DNA of 64,000 nucleotides from Isochrysis galbana (taxonomy: Eukaryota > Haptophyta > Isochrysidales > Isochrysidaceae): contig CM030933.1 in NCBI GenBank assembly GCA_018136815.1, positions 6,053,137-6,117,136 on the forward strand. Direction: 5' to 3'. The translations under genes were made by a program, and so were the position numbers. Positions 31,207 through 42,059 of the stretch are shown here, piece by piece. Numbering within the stretch: position 1 is the first letter of the stretch; every line of letters begins with the position of its first letter. Below the pieces are notes generated by a model, which ran no database searches, was not told where the DNA came from, and worked only from the letters and a program-made list of their open reading frames with translations.

Positions 31207-32202
31207 GTTTAAAATTCGTCTATGCCACGCCAGGCTTCAGTTACCCATAGAAAGCGCACACACGGAAACGTGAGCAAGGGGCGGCAAGCGGCGGACGGCG
31301 GCGTTTTATGTTTGTTTGGCGGAGCTACAACAAAAACAAAAACAGGAAAATCTCGAAAATCGAAACGAAGAAGAAGAAAAAGACACCGCGGAAAGGAAAA
31401 GGAGCGAGGGGCTCTCATCCGAAAGTGGCGGAAGTACTACATCGGACTTGCGAGGGGCGAGGGGGCACGGGGGCACCACGTGTTCTACACTCTCATACTC
31501 TCATATTGATCGAGGGGTAAATGGTGATGAGCGGCGACAAGTTGAGATGGATGTGGCGAGGAGACGACGGCGGATACTTTACACAGGGTGTTGTGCTGCG
31601 GTGGGTTTGATTTCATGACGTCTTCCTCCCATGGCTCTGTGACCGTCTTTCCCCCTTAGCCTTAGCCTTGGTCCCGCGGGGTTCCACAGTCTGTCCTCAC
31701 TGAAGCGCCGGGGGTCGTGATCGAGTGACTCGTTTGCAGTCGCGTCTAAACGATAGGAACGGCGGGTGGGTCCAGGCGTCGTGTTGGCGCCAAGACGCGT
31801 GGGAGGACGGACCGCGGAACCCCCCCTGTGCCCGTCTTGTAATCTGGGAACCGAGGTTCATTGAGGAAGCCGTAAGAAACTCTCGCGCGACGACAAGCTC
31901 GCCAAGCGACGCGGGACGAGCGAGACCCCGCTGGTCACCTAGAAAAGAAGGGCTGAATAGAGGAGGGAGAAACCTTGCAGTGCGCTCGTGGAACTCGTCG
32001 AGACGCTGGATGGACTGAACCCCGAGGACGGAAGAGAGACCCTCTCTCCTCTCTTTAGCTTGTTGGACGTCACGTTGCCTTCCTTCTGTGCGACTGCCCT
32101 ACTCCAGAGACACGGAGAGGAGCAAAGGGACGAGCGAGAGGCACGCCACGCTCGACCCACCGCTGTAGGGAGCCAGCCCCCAACGTCTGGCATTGAGGAG
32201 TG
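31207..32202. other. Intergenic, no gene recognised
   Basis: Several short ORFs, none with motifs. Possible 5' UTR of the next ORF. Confidence 0.4.
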
Positions 32203-32777
32203 ATGGCCGCCGACACAACGAGCCCTGGCGTGCGCCTCTCCTTCTCTTCTTTCGATAACCTGCACACCATCCCGGAGACCAAAATGTTTGGAGGCTCACC
32301 CAAGAGCGCTACTGCTGCTGCCGCACCCACGACCAGTGCGTTGAGCCCCCTGCACTGGGATTGGGCCACAGAACTGCGCGAGGTGCTTGATGAGATCAAG
32401 ACAAAGGATGCGATTGTCGACGCAGACATTGCGGCCCTCGGCCAAAGGCTCGCCGCACGGGCTTCGACCTTGCACAGTACGACAAAGGCGCACCACTCTC
32501 CCACAAGAACAGCTTGATTGGGGCCTGTTACATATGTGTGGCCCTTGTCTGCATATGCATCGCGATCCGTATGAAAGTTGACGCCTTCATCGATTCTGCA
32601 CCGAACAGCAGCCTGAAGGCGTCTGAGTGCCGTAGCCTAGCCCACCGTGCAGACCACTCGAGAGGTCATTTGCACTTACATCTGCTCACACCATGGAAGT
32701 TCTCGCATGTCCATTTCAGCGGCACAATATGCCGCTTCCATTTCCCCCGCATATCCACAACGAAAACGAGTACTTGA
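32203..32777 (+). CDS. Possible small membrane protein, two frames
   Basis: ATG 32203 opens a 104-codon ORF (MAADTTSPGVRLSFSSFDNL; LREVLDEIKTKDAIVDADIA) ending at 32517. In another frame from about 32460 the DNA reads FDLAQYDKGAPLSHKNSLIG, followed by a single hydrophobic helix (ACYICVALVCICIAI) and RMKVDAFIDSAPNS, ending at 32777. The two parts look like one protein (soluble N-terminus, membrane anchor) joined by a frameshift, a very short unseen intron or a sequencing error near 32440-32470. I do not recognise a family. Confidence 0.35.
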
Positions 32778-33404
32778 CTTAACCGACCGACTGCCGTGCT
32801 TTGCCTCATGTTGGATCTCCATACTGGACGTTGGCGATTTCTTATCGCTTCTTGGTTCAGCCTCTTGACAGAATTCCACTTAGGCAATGATTCACGCCAT
32901 CAAAGTGCATCATAGTCACCAAGAGAGCCGACTCCCCCTCGCGTGTGCATGTGGCATGCTGACGGCATGCATATTCAATAGACCACTGTGCCATCTTGAA
33001 TTGTTTCGTTTGAAGCGCCCGCTTCGCTTTTGTTGGGCTTTCTTGGTGACATTTGTTTCTTGCTCTTGTTCGTGTATAATGTGTTGCGCGCACCTCGTAC
33101 CACAAACTGCTCGTGATGTGTTTGTACAGTACTTTTTCTAGTTAGAGGAGAGCTAGAGGAGGTGTTTGCAAGTTAGAAGGGGTTGTACGCAGGCGTCGGC
33201 GGAACGTATGAGGGGAGAGAAGCACATGGGTTTGTTTACCCATATCTACCAAACTATTGTTATGCGTTTGAACTATGGAGCGTGCCGCGACCGCTCCCGC
33301 TCCCGAGCCTCAGGCGCCCCTCGCCACTGCGCCCCACCTGGGACGCCCCACGCCGCCCGAGGCGGCTCGTCAGAAAGCCCTCTCAAAGCCCATCCAGCCC
33401 ATCC
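32778..33404. other. Intergenic, no gene recognised
   Basis: Nothing supported. Confidence 0.5.
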
Positions 33405-33720
33405 TAAAACCTAATATTCTTACCGCGCTCGCGGCGAATGGAACCACTACCTACTACACGTAGCACGTAGCATACTTTCTACACCCCCACTCCCCCGGCC
33501 CTTCTCCCCCCGCCATCAGGCGGCTCCCCCCGTACACTACTAGGGGGATAGGGGTGAAGGGCTTAGATATGGTCCGGTGGCCCGCGCCCCCCCCGCCCGG
33601 TGATCTTTCCTCCCCTTCCTCCTGTGTCTCCGAGTGGGCGGCCGACTCTGTCCCGACTTATCCTGTAAACAGGAGCGGGACTAACCAATTTTTCGGTGAG
33701 CGGACGGTTGAAGGGGCGCA
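33405..33720. repeat. Proximal half of 751-bp-type retroposon
   Basis: AAACCTAATATTCTTACCGC ... GGGACTAACCAATTTTTCGG, as in the full copy at 37520. It is lost after GGTGAGCGGA. Confidence 0.75.
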
Positions 33721-33836
33721 ACGAAGACTACCGGTAGTCTTAAAGACAACGACTTCACCTTGTCATAACTAGGTCAAATTAGCACCCTGATCTGTATTTT
33801 TTGCGCCCAGGCAGCTAACAGCTAATATGGTCACCG

Positions 33837-34161
33837 AACAAGACGAGAGAAGTGCGATGTGCCTAAGGGGGAGATACGAAGAGGTCGCAAATTAAACCTG
33901 ATTGCCCCCAGAAGCAGATAAAGAAACGCAGGGGAGATAGCAAATTAAACCTATTTGCGAGGCGCCTGGGAGGAAGAAAGGCGGGGGAACTTCCCTTCTC
34001 TTTCGAGAGAAAGAGAGAGAGAGCGCTCCACAACCCACGATCCCATGCATCCAAGCGAAGCTTTTGACCGACAACGAGAGAAAGCAGAGAATTATAACGA
34101 TAAATGCCGAACGAAGAAGAAAAGAGCGAAGCCTAACGAGTGTCGATTCGCGAATGCGACA
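33837..34161 (+). repeat. 3' part of LTR (same family as 41138-41985)
   Basis: GTGCGATGTGCCTAAGGGGG through TTCGCGAATGCGACA matches the last about 320 bp of the complete LTR. The 5' part is missing. Confidence 0.8.
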
Positions 34162-34199
34162 CACATATGTGGGTGCCGGCGTCCACATTTCTGAATACC

Positions 34200-34300
34200 G
34201 TTAGGGGGAAAGGGCCGGGGGAGTGGGGGTGTAGAAAATTTGCTGCGTGATAGTAATGGGTCCATGGCCGCGTGTGCGGTGCGAATATTGTAAGGTTTAT
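34200..34300. repeat. AATATT end of 751-bp-type retroposon, inverted
   Basis: GGGGGTGTAGAAA ... GTGTGCGGTGCGAATATTGT, then AAGGTTTATTTATTTATCC. The terminal (TTTA)n may be a tail. Confidence 0.65.
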
Positions 34301-34723
34301 TTATTTATCCTACAAAGTGTGGGTGCTTCTACAGTATTATACCAAAATGGGGAGGGGTCGGGGTCGGGGGTGTAGTGTGTAGTGTGAAAAAAACTGGACC
34401 TTCAGCCTTCAGGTTGCACCTTCTGAACCTGAGGTTTCAATCTCTTGATACGGGATGGCGAATAAAGCATTGAATAACAAGTTGTGATCTGTATGTTTAA
34501 AAAAAAGTACCATACTTTCGACCGCTAACTAGTATTTTATTATTCTAGTACTAGAATTTTACAAAATAAAACTATCGTACAATCGACGGTCCACTTTAGA
34601 CGGAACACGACCTCACAGCACCTTCCGGCTTAGGAAGCCAACAACGCTTGAGGCCACCAACCTATGACAACTTGGACGTTAGCCCTGACGTCAAGTGCAG
34701 CCGGCGCAGCGCAACATTTGCCG
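34301..34723. other. AT-rich intergenic, short repeat near 34395-34440
   Basis: It contains GGTTGCACCTTCTGAACCTG, related to the motif at 6285 and 38645. No gene; it probably includes the 3' flank of the thioesterase gene. Confidence 0.5.
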
Positions 34724-35923
34724 TCATGAGGCCACCTCATCAAAATTCTGAGTAAATCTCATGCGCGCTTCGCTGCAGATGTTGTGAAGCAATCGATTTC
34801 GATTCTCGGTGACATCCCCACTCGCACCCGCCAATCGGCCTGAAACCCCATTGGTGTTAGCTGCACTCACTGCCGATGCAAATGAGGGGCCTTCTTGGGT
34901 GCTCATCTTTGCCAGCCGGCTGATTGCAACGATAGAGCTTGTCTTCGGGCAATGTGAAAAGCTCACCTCCGGTTTTGCCTCTGCGAATAACATTAGCTGA
35001 TCCCCTAAAGCTGCCCCGGAGAGGTAGGAAACATCCATACCAATGAGTACCATCTCACCTGCCTTCTTTGTGCAGGTAGGCCGCACATTGTCGTAGTTGA
35101 GTGCAGGATCGTCAGCGAGTGCGCCGACAGCGGCAGCGGCATGAGCACCACCTTGCTCATGCAACATTGCTTGGCAACCACCAAATAGGATCCGGACTTC
35201 GTTAAGCATCGGTGGCGTTACTGTGTGCCGAGCGATTGCTGCCCTTAGATTGCAGACATCTCCCAAGCCAAGTTCAGAAGCGCTGAGAGTCTTCACTTCC
35301 AGCTCCTCTGGTGCCAACAATTTGGCTAAATTCGGCATCAATGTAGGCGGAGGCCGCTCATCAAAAACCCCCAGAGCTTTGCCTACGGCATGAGTGACTG
35401 GGAACATTGGCCCCATCAGCCAATTCCAGCGCTGCCCCATATCCAAGAGCTTAGTGTGCCGAGCGCTCGCCACCATTGCACCTGATTCATCGCGCACGCT
35501 ACATGACTGAAAGCCGAGAGTTCGCCCAATGCGCTCACACCGGTTCTCGAATATCAAAAGTTGGCCAGGTTGCGGCAGCAAGCCTCCTGGCACAAGCGAC
35601 GCTTGAAGGCTGATGCTGACACCAGGACGCTTGTACCGATCGAGCCCCACTGAGGTCCAAGAGGTGGTTTCATCGACGATGGACAGGATGGCGGACAGGG
35701 GCATCCTCCCACCAGAGATGCATACCCGCTCTGGCACTCTGTAGGTGAATGTTGATGTGTCGCCCTCAAACCGTGTGAAGCCTCCCCCGCGCGCCGCCTG
35801 CTGCTCGTGCTTGGCCTCTAGCTCGTGGATGAAGGAGCGAGCACCTAGAAAGCTCGCGGCGGAGGCGTCGCGCACGAGCGAGAGCAGCCGGTCGAGCCGA
35901 TGCGCCGCTGACGAGGAGGCCAT
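34724..35923 (-). CDS. Double-hotdog acyl-CoA thioesterase-like protein
   Basis: The 399-residue product begins at ATG 35923 (MASSSAAHRLDRLLSL); the open frame upstream of it lacks an ATG. The N-terminal half (about residues 75-175) is a hotdog domain of the 4HBT/PaaI type: SGGRMPLSAILSIVDETTSW, then KRPGVSISLQASL and DESGAMVASARHTKLL. This has the family's pattern of conserved Asp/Glu on the hotdog helix and a closing strand. The C-terminal half (about 255-345) looks like a second, more divergent hotdog (NYDNVRPTCTKKAGEMVLIG; GDQLMLFAEAKP). Such enzymes hydrolyse acyl-CoA thioesters. Substrate and compartment cannot be told; no targeting peptide is obvious. Intronless. Confidence 0.7.
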   Translation of the reverse strand: MASSSAAHRLDRLLSLVRDASAASFLGARSFIHELEAKHEQQAARGGGFTRFEGDTSTFTYRVPERVCISGGRMPLSAILSIVDETTSWTSVGLDRYKRPGVSISLQASLVPGGLLPQPGQLLIFENRCERIGRTLGFQSCSVRDESGAMVASARHTKLLDMGQRWNWLMGPMFPVTHAVGKALGVFDERPPPTLMPNLAKLLAPEELEVKTLSASELGLGDVCNLRAAIARHTVTPPMLNEVRILFGGCQAMLHEQGGAHAAAAVGALADDPALNYDNVRPTCTKKAGEMVLIGMDVSYLSGAALGDQLMLFAEAKPEVSFSHCPKTSSIVAISRLAKMSTQEGPSFASAVSAANTNGVSGRLAGASGDVTENRNRLLHNICSEARMRFTQNFDEVAS

Positions 35924-36177
35924 CGTCCCGCGCCCGTAGAGAGGCGAGCCCGCTCTCCCCCCGCTCACAATGCAGGTGGTGTTCCGCACTATGTACACCC
36001 TAACTCTACCTTCTATGGGATTTCAACCTGCTGCCTACAGATCGCCGTGCGCCTTCCGCTGCTGGTGGTCTTCGCCGCCCTGGTCCGTACCGGGGCGATA
36101 CAAGTTGCGAGCAAAAATAATATGCTCATAGTCCGCAAACACGTTCACTTTCCAGTGTTTAGGCCCAGTCCACGCGA

Positions 36178-36395
36178 CTGCCGATCGTGAATCCAGACCC
36201 TTGTTTTCGAAAAGCAAGGAGAGACTGCATCTCCAAAAAGGTCTCGCTTTTCGAAAATGCAGAGTCTGCATCTCCAAAAGCAAGGGTTGACAAAGGGGGC
36301 CGAAATCAAGACCCCACCAGCAATTCTTTTTTTTCGGAGCAACCCCCCCCCCTCCCTTCCTCGCTCCGCCGATGGAGCCCTCTCCCTCTCCCCTC
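36178..36395. repeat. TTTTCGAAAA-rich dispersed repeat, copy 1
   Basis: GATCGTGAATCCAGACCC, then several TTTTCGAAAA(T/G) units, GGCCGAAATCAAGACCCCAC and a poly-C run, ending CTCCGCCGATGGAGCCCTCT. Copy 2 is at 44229-44440. Both lie about 250 bp upstream of a minus-strand start codon. Confidence 0.75.
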
Positions 36396-36731
36396 TCTCC
36401 CTCTCCCTCTCTGCCGATGGAGTCGCGCCAGCGGAAGAGGCGCAAGCGCAAGCGCAACGATCCAACGCCGATGACGGCGTGGAAGCTCCGGGAGGGAATG
36501 AGCACCACTCTCTGTGCGTGTGTGCATCCGCGCCAAGACGGATGGCGCGGATGGCGGGCAACGACGGAAGGACCACTTCGAGCTGGGCCGTTCGCAACTG
36601 CCGCGAGCCGCGAGCTGGGCGGCGACATGTCGCATCCGCGATCGACCTTTTTGTTTTAGAAGTTATCTGCGTTTCTATGCTGTCCCCTCCTTGTAGACTA
36701 GTCACCGTCGCATCATCCTACATCCTACATT
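36396..36731. other. Intergenic, no gene recognised
   Basis: Nothing supported. Confidence 0.45.
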
Positions 36732-36830
36732 CGCCCTCTTTGCCCTCGCCTCCTTGCCCTCGCCTCTTTGCCCTCGCCTCTTTGCCCTCGCCTCTTTGCC
36801 CTCGCCTCTTTGTATTTGCCCTCGCCTCCT
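36732..36830. repeat. 14-bp minisatellite
   Basis: About six copies of TTTGCCCTCGCCTC with small variations. Confidence 0.9.
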
Positions 36831-36951
36831 ATGATACAAACTTAGTTTGTATTCGTGGTCTGTAGTTTTCGTGGTATGTGGTATGTAATATCGGTATAAC
36901 GTATACATATTATAATTGCTTGTTGTATTCGTGGTTTGTATCATAGGGGAG

Positions 36952-36980
36952 TGTTAGAGTTTTTCTTGTTGTGCGAATAC
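36952..36980 (+). repeat. Start of a Ty1/copia-type LTR (fragment)
   Basis: A purine tract (ATAGGGGAG) is followed by TGTTAGAGTTTTTCTTG, identical to the LTR start at 45067. A retroposon hairpin follows directly at 36983. Confidence 0.6.
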
Positions 36981-38494
36981 AAACTAAGTTTATACTTAGC
37001 TCGCCCATGGAGGGGCACGAGCCCCCCCCTCTCTCCACTCCTCCCCTGCCATGGGGGAGGAACCACCCATCCTCCTGGCACGCCTGATGGCTTGCCAGGA
37101 GGCCACTGCCCTGCTGACCCTCTCTCCCACTGACAGGCTCGCCTGATTCGCCCATCCTGGCCCGGCGTGGCCAGCCCATTGCTCCAACCCTTCCTGCCCC
37201 CCTGTTCGACAGGCAGACAGGTGCAGCGTGGGGGCCCTTGAGGCTCAGGAGCGCCAGCGAGGGAGAGGCAGAGGAGGCCAGGGCCCAGCCCCAGCCTACT
37301 CTGCCCCCTGAGCTGGCCTCCATGAGCCTCCAGCGTCGCCAATGGGCAGCTGCAGGCCTGCCGCAGGCGCGCCATCGCGCGTGCCGCAGGAGAGGGGAGA
37401 GAGAGCGCGGAGAAGGGGATGGGCGGAGCGGAGCTCCGCCCACCGAAAAATAGGTAAGTCCCGCACCTGTTTACAGGATAAGTCGGGACTCAGGTCGCCG
37501 CCCACTCGGAGACACAGGAAAACCTTCTAATATTCTTACCGCACTCGCGGCGAATGGAACCACTACCTACTACACGTAGCACGTAGCATACTTTCTACAC
37601 CCCCACTCCCCCGGCCCTTCTCCCCCCGCCATAAGGCGGCTCCCCCTGTGCACTACTAGGGGGATAGGGGTGAAGGGCTTAGATATGGTCCGGTGGCCCG
37701 CGCCCCCCCACGGTGATCTTCCCCCCCTTCCTCCTGTGTCTCTGAGTGGGCGGCCGACTCTGTCCCGACTTATCCTGTAAACAGGAGCGGGACTTACCAA
37801 TTTTTCGGTGAGCGGAGCTCTCGCTCCGCCCACCCCCTTCTCCGCGCTCTCTCTCCCCTCTCCTGCGGCACGCGCGATGGCGCGCCTGCGGCAGGCCTCC
37901 AGCTGCCCTCTGGCGGCCCCTGGAGGCTCCTGGAGGCCAGCTCAGGGGACAGAGGAGGCTGGGGCTGGGCCCTGGCCTCCCCTGCCTCCCCCTCGCTGGC
38001 GCTCCTCAGCCTCTGGGGCCCCCACGCTGCACCTGTCTGCCTGTCGACCAGGGGGGAGGGGGGGTTGGAGCAATGGGCTGGTCACGAGGGGCCAGGATGG
38101 GCGAATGGGGCGATCCTGTGGGGAAGGGAGTGGGTCAGTAGGGCAGTGGCCTCCTAGCAAGCCATCAGGCGTGCCAGGAGGATGAGTGGTTCCTCCCCCA
38201 TGGCAGGGGAGGAGTGGAGAGGGGGGGGGCTCGTGCCCCCCCATGGGGCAACCAAGTATAAACTTAGTTGACTCGGAGACACAGGAGGAAGAGAGGGAAC
38301 AGATCACCGGGGGGAGGCGCGAGCCACCGGACCATATCTAAGCCCTTCACCCCAATCCCCCTAGTAGTGCACGGGGGGAGCCGCCTGATGGCGGGGGGAG
38401 AAGGGCTGGGAGCGTGGGGGTGTAGAAAGTTTTCCTACGTGAGTAGAAAGTAGAGGGTCCACGGCTGCGTGCGCGGTGAGACTATTAAAAGGTT
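36981..38494 (-). mobile_element. 751-bp-type retroposon, minus copy split by a plus copy
   Basis: The minus copy runs from its hairpin AACTAAGTTTATACTTAG (36983) to 37519. It resumes at 38287 (GGAAGAGAGGGAACAGATCA ... GGGCTTAGAT blocks in reverse) and ends with AAAGGTTTATTTATTTT near 38494. The two pieces sum to about 750 bp, the length of the intact copy lodged in it. The element has no conserved ORF: short frames are shifted between copies. It behaves like a nonautonomous retroposon. Confidence 0.8.
37520..38270 (+). mobile_element. Intact 751-bp retroposon with 16-bp target duplication
   Basis: It starts AAACCTTCTAATATTCTT (first A shared with the duplication) and ends with the hairpin AAGTATAAACTT plus AGTTG. 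The 16-bp sequence ACTCGGAGACACAGGA occurs immediately before (37504-37519) and after (38271-38286) and is a single site in the host copy. This fixes the element borders and shows it moved by a mechanism that leaves long target duplications, as LINE machinery does. Confidence 0.85.
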
Positions 38495-38514
38495 TATTTA
38501 TTTTGAATCGTCAT

Positions 38515-38662
38515 GGGAAGAGGCTGCAACCTCAGGTTTGGTTGTTTTCTTGGAAGATGCCCCCATATCCATAGTAGTAGATATCATATAGATGGTATTC
38601 ATTAAATAGGAAAAAGGAACCTCGAGTTGAGCACGTTGAACTCGCGAGTTGCACCTTCTAAG
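38515..38662. repeat. GTTGCACCTTCT dispersed repeat
   Basis: GAGGCTGCAACCTCAGGTTT ... GGAACCTCGAGTTG ... GTTGCACCTTCT, in the same order as 6135-6297. Confidence 0.65.
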
Positions 38663-38764
38663 GTCCCACAATTCTTTACGCAAGAATTGGATGGGGTATC
38701 TTCATTATCATCATTCAACTTTTGTCTACCACCGTCATTGCGGCCAGCGACATTAGAATTCATG

Positions 38765-39985
38765 TTACTGATGCGCAATTGTCCTCCTCAAACGGCCATG
38801 GCCGCTAAGAAGAAGCACAAGTGCAACCGCATATTTGGCTAGGGCCTCCTTGCATGTTAATTGGATGCCAGATTTCAGTACGGCCGTGAAAATCTGAGCG
38901 CCAAATCCACGGAAGAGACCTGAAATCCCCTCGTCTCTTATAATTGAGAGCAAGACTTGAGCAAACCCACGCCTTGTCACACTATTGGCCATGGTGTGGA
39001 CTATTTTCGTTGCCGTTGCAGCAGATGATTCCTCTTTCATCGGAGCTTGCCTCACCATAGGTTCTACCGCTGCCTTGTGCTGAGCTTGCATCACGGTCTT
39101 GGTGCGTATTAGCGGGTACGTTATCCACGTGGCAATGCACTTTGATAATGAAGCCAAAACAAAAGCCTGCTCGCGATAGAAGGGATCAGAACAATTAAGG
39201 GAGAAATGTAGAGATACGGCAATGGCATGGAGTTCCGATACTTGAGCCATTGCAAGGGAAACAAGCATGACCAGCGGAGTGGAGGGGAAAAGAACGCGTC
39301 GCACCTCAGCAGTTGACATGCGTTTGGCTGCTCCCTTGCGGGCATAGAATAGAGCCTTGAAAAGGTCGAAAGTCGATACCGTGATTGCTGGATTCAAACA
39401 AAGGATTGATGAAACGCCAAATCCACGCCATAGCTGCGGGATGCCGTCGGCCAAAAGTTGTCGACACTCGTCGACGAGATTGCCCTCAGGTCCAGCGCAC
39501 TGCATCCGGACAACAAGTGTCTCGAGCGGCAAGGTGAGAGTGAGGCCGGCGACACCTGCCATGATGCCGCAGAGCGTGTTGGCTGGTGTGCTCACGCGCA
39601 GACCTGTGGCCTTCCATGCTGACTTGAATGCGCTGTAGTTGAAGAAGTACAGGAAATTCTGCAGGACGGTGTGCACGGCCTTCGGTCCGAGCCCTCGCAG
39701 CAGTGCGGAAGGCTCGGTGTGCAGCAGATGGAGTAGGACGGCCGCGACAGATCGTCTGGCAGCTCTGCCTCCTTGCACACGCGTCTTAGAGACGTCGACG
39801 GGGTAAAGGAGGACTGTGGTGAGGAGCGAGCCGAGTGAGCCACTACTCGCGTCGGCGAGCGCGCTCAGATGTGGAGGCAGGCTGTCTGTCATGAAGGCCA
39901 TCTCGTCGAGAGGGACCGGGCGAGGGAGCCGGTCGATTTGGCCGCCTCCACGTGATTGGATCGATACCGAATAGAAATCGCACAT
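38765..39985 (-). CDS. Mitochondrial carrier family (SLC25-type) transporter
   Basis: Three repeats each carry the carrier signature Px[D/E]xx[K/R] or a variant: LLYPVDVSKTRVQ, LTLPLETLVVRMQ and WITYPLIRTKTVMQ. Each is followed by the second helix with the G-rich LWRGFG or LFRGFG motif. The third repeat has Ile where Asp/Glu is usual. This layout recalls the peroxisomal/plastid adenine nucleotide carriers (PMP34-type). The substrate cannot be read from sequence. Starts at 39985 (MCDFYSVSIQ) or 39901 (MAFMTDSLPP) are both possible; I annotate the longer. Further upstream the frame is only Glu-Arg codons from a CT microsatellite, so it is not counted. Length is 406 or 378 aa. Intronless. Confidence 0.88.
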   Translation of the reverse strand: MCDFYSVSIQSRGGGQIDRLPRPVPLDEMAFMTDSLPPHLSALADASSGSLGSLLTTVLLYPVDVSKTRVQGGRAARRSVAAVLLHLLHTEPSALLRGLGPKAVHTVLQNFLYFFNYSAFKSAWKATGLRVSTPANTLCGIMAGVAGLTLTLPLETLVVRMQCAGPEGNLVDECRQLLADGIPQLWRGFGVSSILCLNPAITVSTFDLFKALFYARKGAAKRMSTAEVRRVLFPSTPLVMLVSLAMAQVSELHAIAVSLHFSLNCSDPFYREQAFVLASLSKCIATWITYPLIRTKTVMQAQHKAAVEPMVRQAPMKEESSAATATKIVHTMANSVTRRGFAQVLLSIIRDEGISGLFRGFGAQIFTAVLKSGIQLTCKEALAKYAVALVLLLSGHGRLRRTIAHQ

Positions 39986-40008
39986 CCTCTTCACCGTGCA
40001 GAGGAGAT

Positions 40009-40126
40009 CCTCTCCCTCTCCCTCTCTCCCTCTCTCTCTCTCTCTCGCTCTCTCTCTCCCTCCCTCCCTCCCTCTCCCTCCCTCTCTCTCTCTCTCTCTC
40101 TCCCTCTCCCTCTCCCTCCCTCCCTC

Positions 40127-40187
<61 letters not shown>

Positions 40188-40193
40188 TTCCTC
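40009..40193. repeat. CT/CCT microsatellite at the carrier gene 5' end
   Basis: CTCTCT and CCCTCC blocks of about 185 bp directly upstream of the carrier start (GA-rich on the gene's sense strand). Confidence 0.9.
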
Positions 40194-41137
40194 GAGCCCA
40201 CCTCGCGAAGCGATGGCATGGATAGTCGAGACATGGATAGTCGAGACAGAGAGATCAAAGTACGATTTTCTCTATTTTTGAGTAGTCAGATCGGGCCCCA
40301 CTGGAGGAGGAGAGCTTCTTGCGAGAGGAACGAACGCGGGAGAGAAGAAGAAGCCGATGTGCTCGATGATGGACTGACGGGGCAGTGTGGAAGGTAGAAG
40401 CTTAGACCTCCAATAATAAATAACATGACTGAATGACTGAATGGTAGTACCGCTACTCCCACTAGCCAGGTGCAAAACGACAACCCGCTGCGCAATTGCC
40501 CGTACACCTGGAATTGCTGTTGCTAGTTGCTAGTGACTAGTGACTAGTGACTCAACAAAAGTCAAACGTGCCCCTTCAGAAGCCCCTTCAAACCTCCCTC
40601 TCCCTCTTGCACCTCGCACGCCCCCAGCCCCCCAGCTCCAAGCACAAACTAGACACTAGACACTAGTACAACGGAGAAGAAAAGGTGCAACGTGAGGTTC
40701 CGTTCGTATTTTTAACGGCCGGCACCTTTTCTTTGGGATAAACGTATACCCAGCTTTGTAGGACCAGTCCTACAATCTACAATGTAGGACGGAATTGCCC
40801 ACGTGTCGTAAACACAAGACCCAAGCATTTAGCATTTAGCATTTAGGCGGCTTGCCTTCATTTGGTCTCCCTTTCCTCTGTTTTCTTCCCCTCCCGCGCC
40901 CCGCGCCTTGCTTAGGAGGTGCGAGGCGGCTTGCCTTCTGCCTTATCATAGAGTGCCGTAATCTGCCAACACAATCCATTGGCCGACGCTCGACGCCAAC
41001 CGCGCGCGCACGCGCGCACAGTGAAAAGCCACTCGCTCGCCTCCACGGACGGAAATTAACTGAGTTACTTGCTCGACGGAAGCATCACGGGGCAGTTAGA
41101 TAACTGCTTGGCGCCTCCCAAGGGCAGTTAGTGGCAA
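40194..41137. other. Intergenic; short repeat at 40844-40898
   Basis: AGGCGGCTTGCCTTCATTTG... repeats 7981-8034. A short AGCATTT triplication precedes it. No gene is recognised. Confidence 0.5.
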
Positions 41138-41985
41138 TGACGAATTGGGATGGCCCTTAGGGCCTGAGGGCAATGAGGAAGGTGGCAAGCCGGCGGCAGG
41201 CGCGGCTGAGGAGACGGCTTCGGAGACGATGACGGGCTGAAGCCCGTCAGCAGAGGAAGGCGGGCAGGCGGGCTTGAGCGAGGGCGAGGACGGCGGCGAG
41301 AACGACATGGAACGAGCGGCGAGAGGCGAGGGCGAGTGAGAGGAGGGCTGTGATGGCAGGGGCTGGCGAGGCGAGGCGAGTTTGTTGGGTACGAGTGTTA
41401 CGAGAGCGAGAGCGACGAGAGCGAGAGCGACGACGGATGACGACTGGCGACAGGACGACGGACAACGACACCCAGGAAAACACTCCGACTCTCGCCCCAC
41501 GACTTTCTCACATAACTCGACTAAAATCAAACCCAAACACTCCGGCCAGACGACGACGGACGACGATCAGAAGGCGATCTGTCGGCGATCCCGTCTGGAA
41601 GGGGAATCGCACCATAACGGAAACGAGGGGCAATCCTGCCGCACAAGATTCCAAGAGACCTACCAAATAAGACGAAAGGAGTGCGATGTGCCTAAGGGGG
41701 AGATACGAAGAGGTCGTAAATTAAACCTGATTGCCCCCAGAAGCAGATAAAGAACCGCTGTAGAGATAGCAAATTAAACCTATTTGCGAGGCGCCTGGGA
41801 GGAAGAAAGGTGGGGAAACTTCCCTTCTCTTTCGAGAGAAAGAGAGAGGGCGCTCCACAACCCACGATCCCATGCATCCAAGCGAAGCTTTTGACCGAGA
41901 ACGAGAACGAGAGAATTATAACGATAAATACCGAACGACGAAGAGAAGAGCGAAGCCTAACGAGTGTCGATTCGCGAATGCGACA
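41138..41985 (+). mobile_element. Complete solo LTR, 848 bp, 5-bp target duplication
   Basis: It begins TGACGAATTGGGATGGCC and ends TTCGCGAATGCGACA (TG...CA). The 5-bp sequence GGCAA flanks it on both sides (41133-41137 and 41986-41990), as expected for integrase-mediated insertion. No retrotransposon coding sequence adjoins it, so it is a solo LTR. Related copies are at 24752-26239 (with insert), 18910-19229 and 33837-34161 (fragments). Confidence 0.85.
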
Positions 41986-42059
41986 GGCAATTAACAAAGT
42001 TATCTGGATAACTTTAACTTATGATAACTGCTCCAGCCAATCCCTACCTAGCCTTGGCT

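Noticed and set aside
39986-40258. N-terminal extension of the carrier protein
   Set aside because: Almost only Glu/Arg/Gly codons from the CT microsatellite. Family members start close to the first membrane segment.
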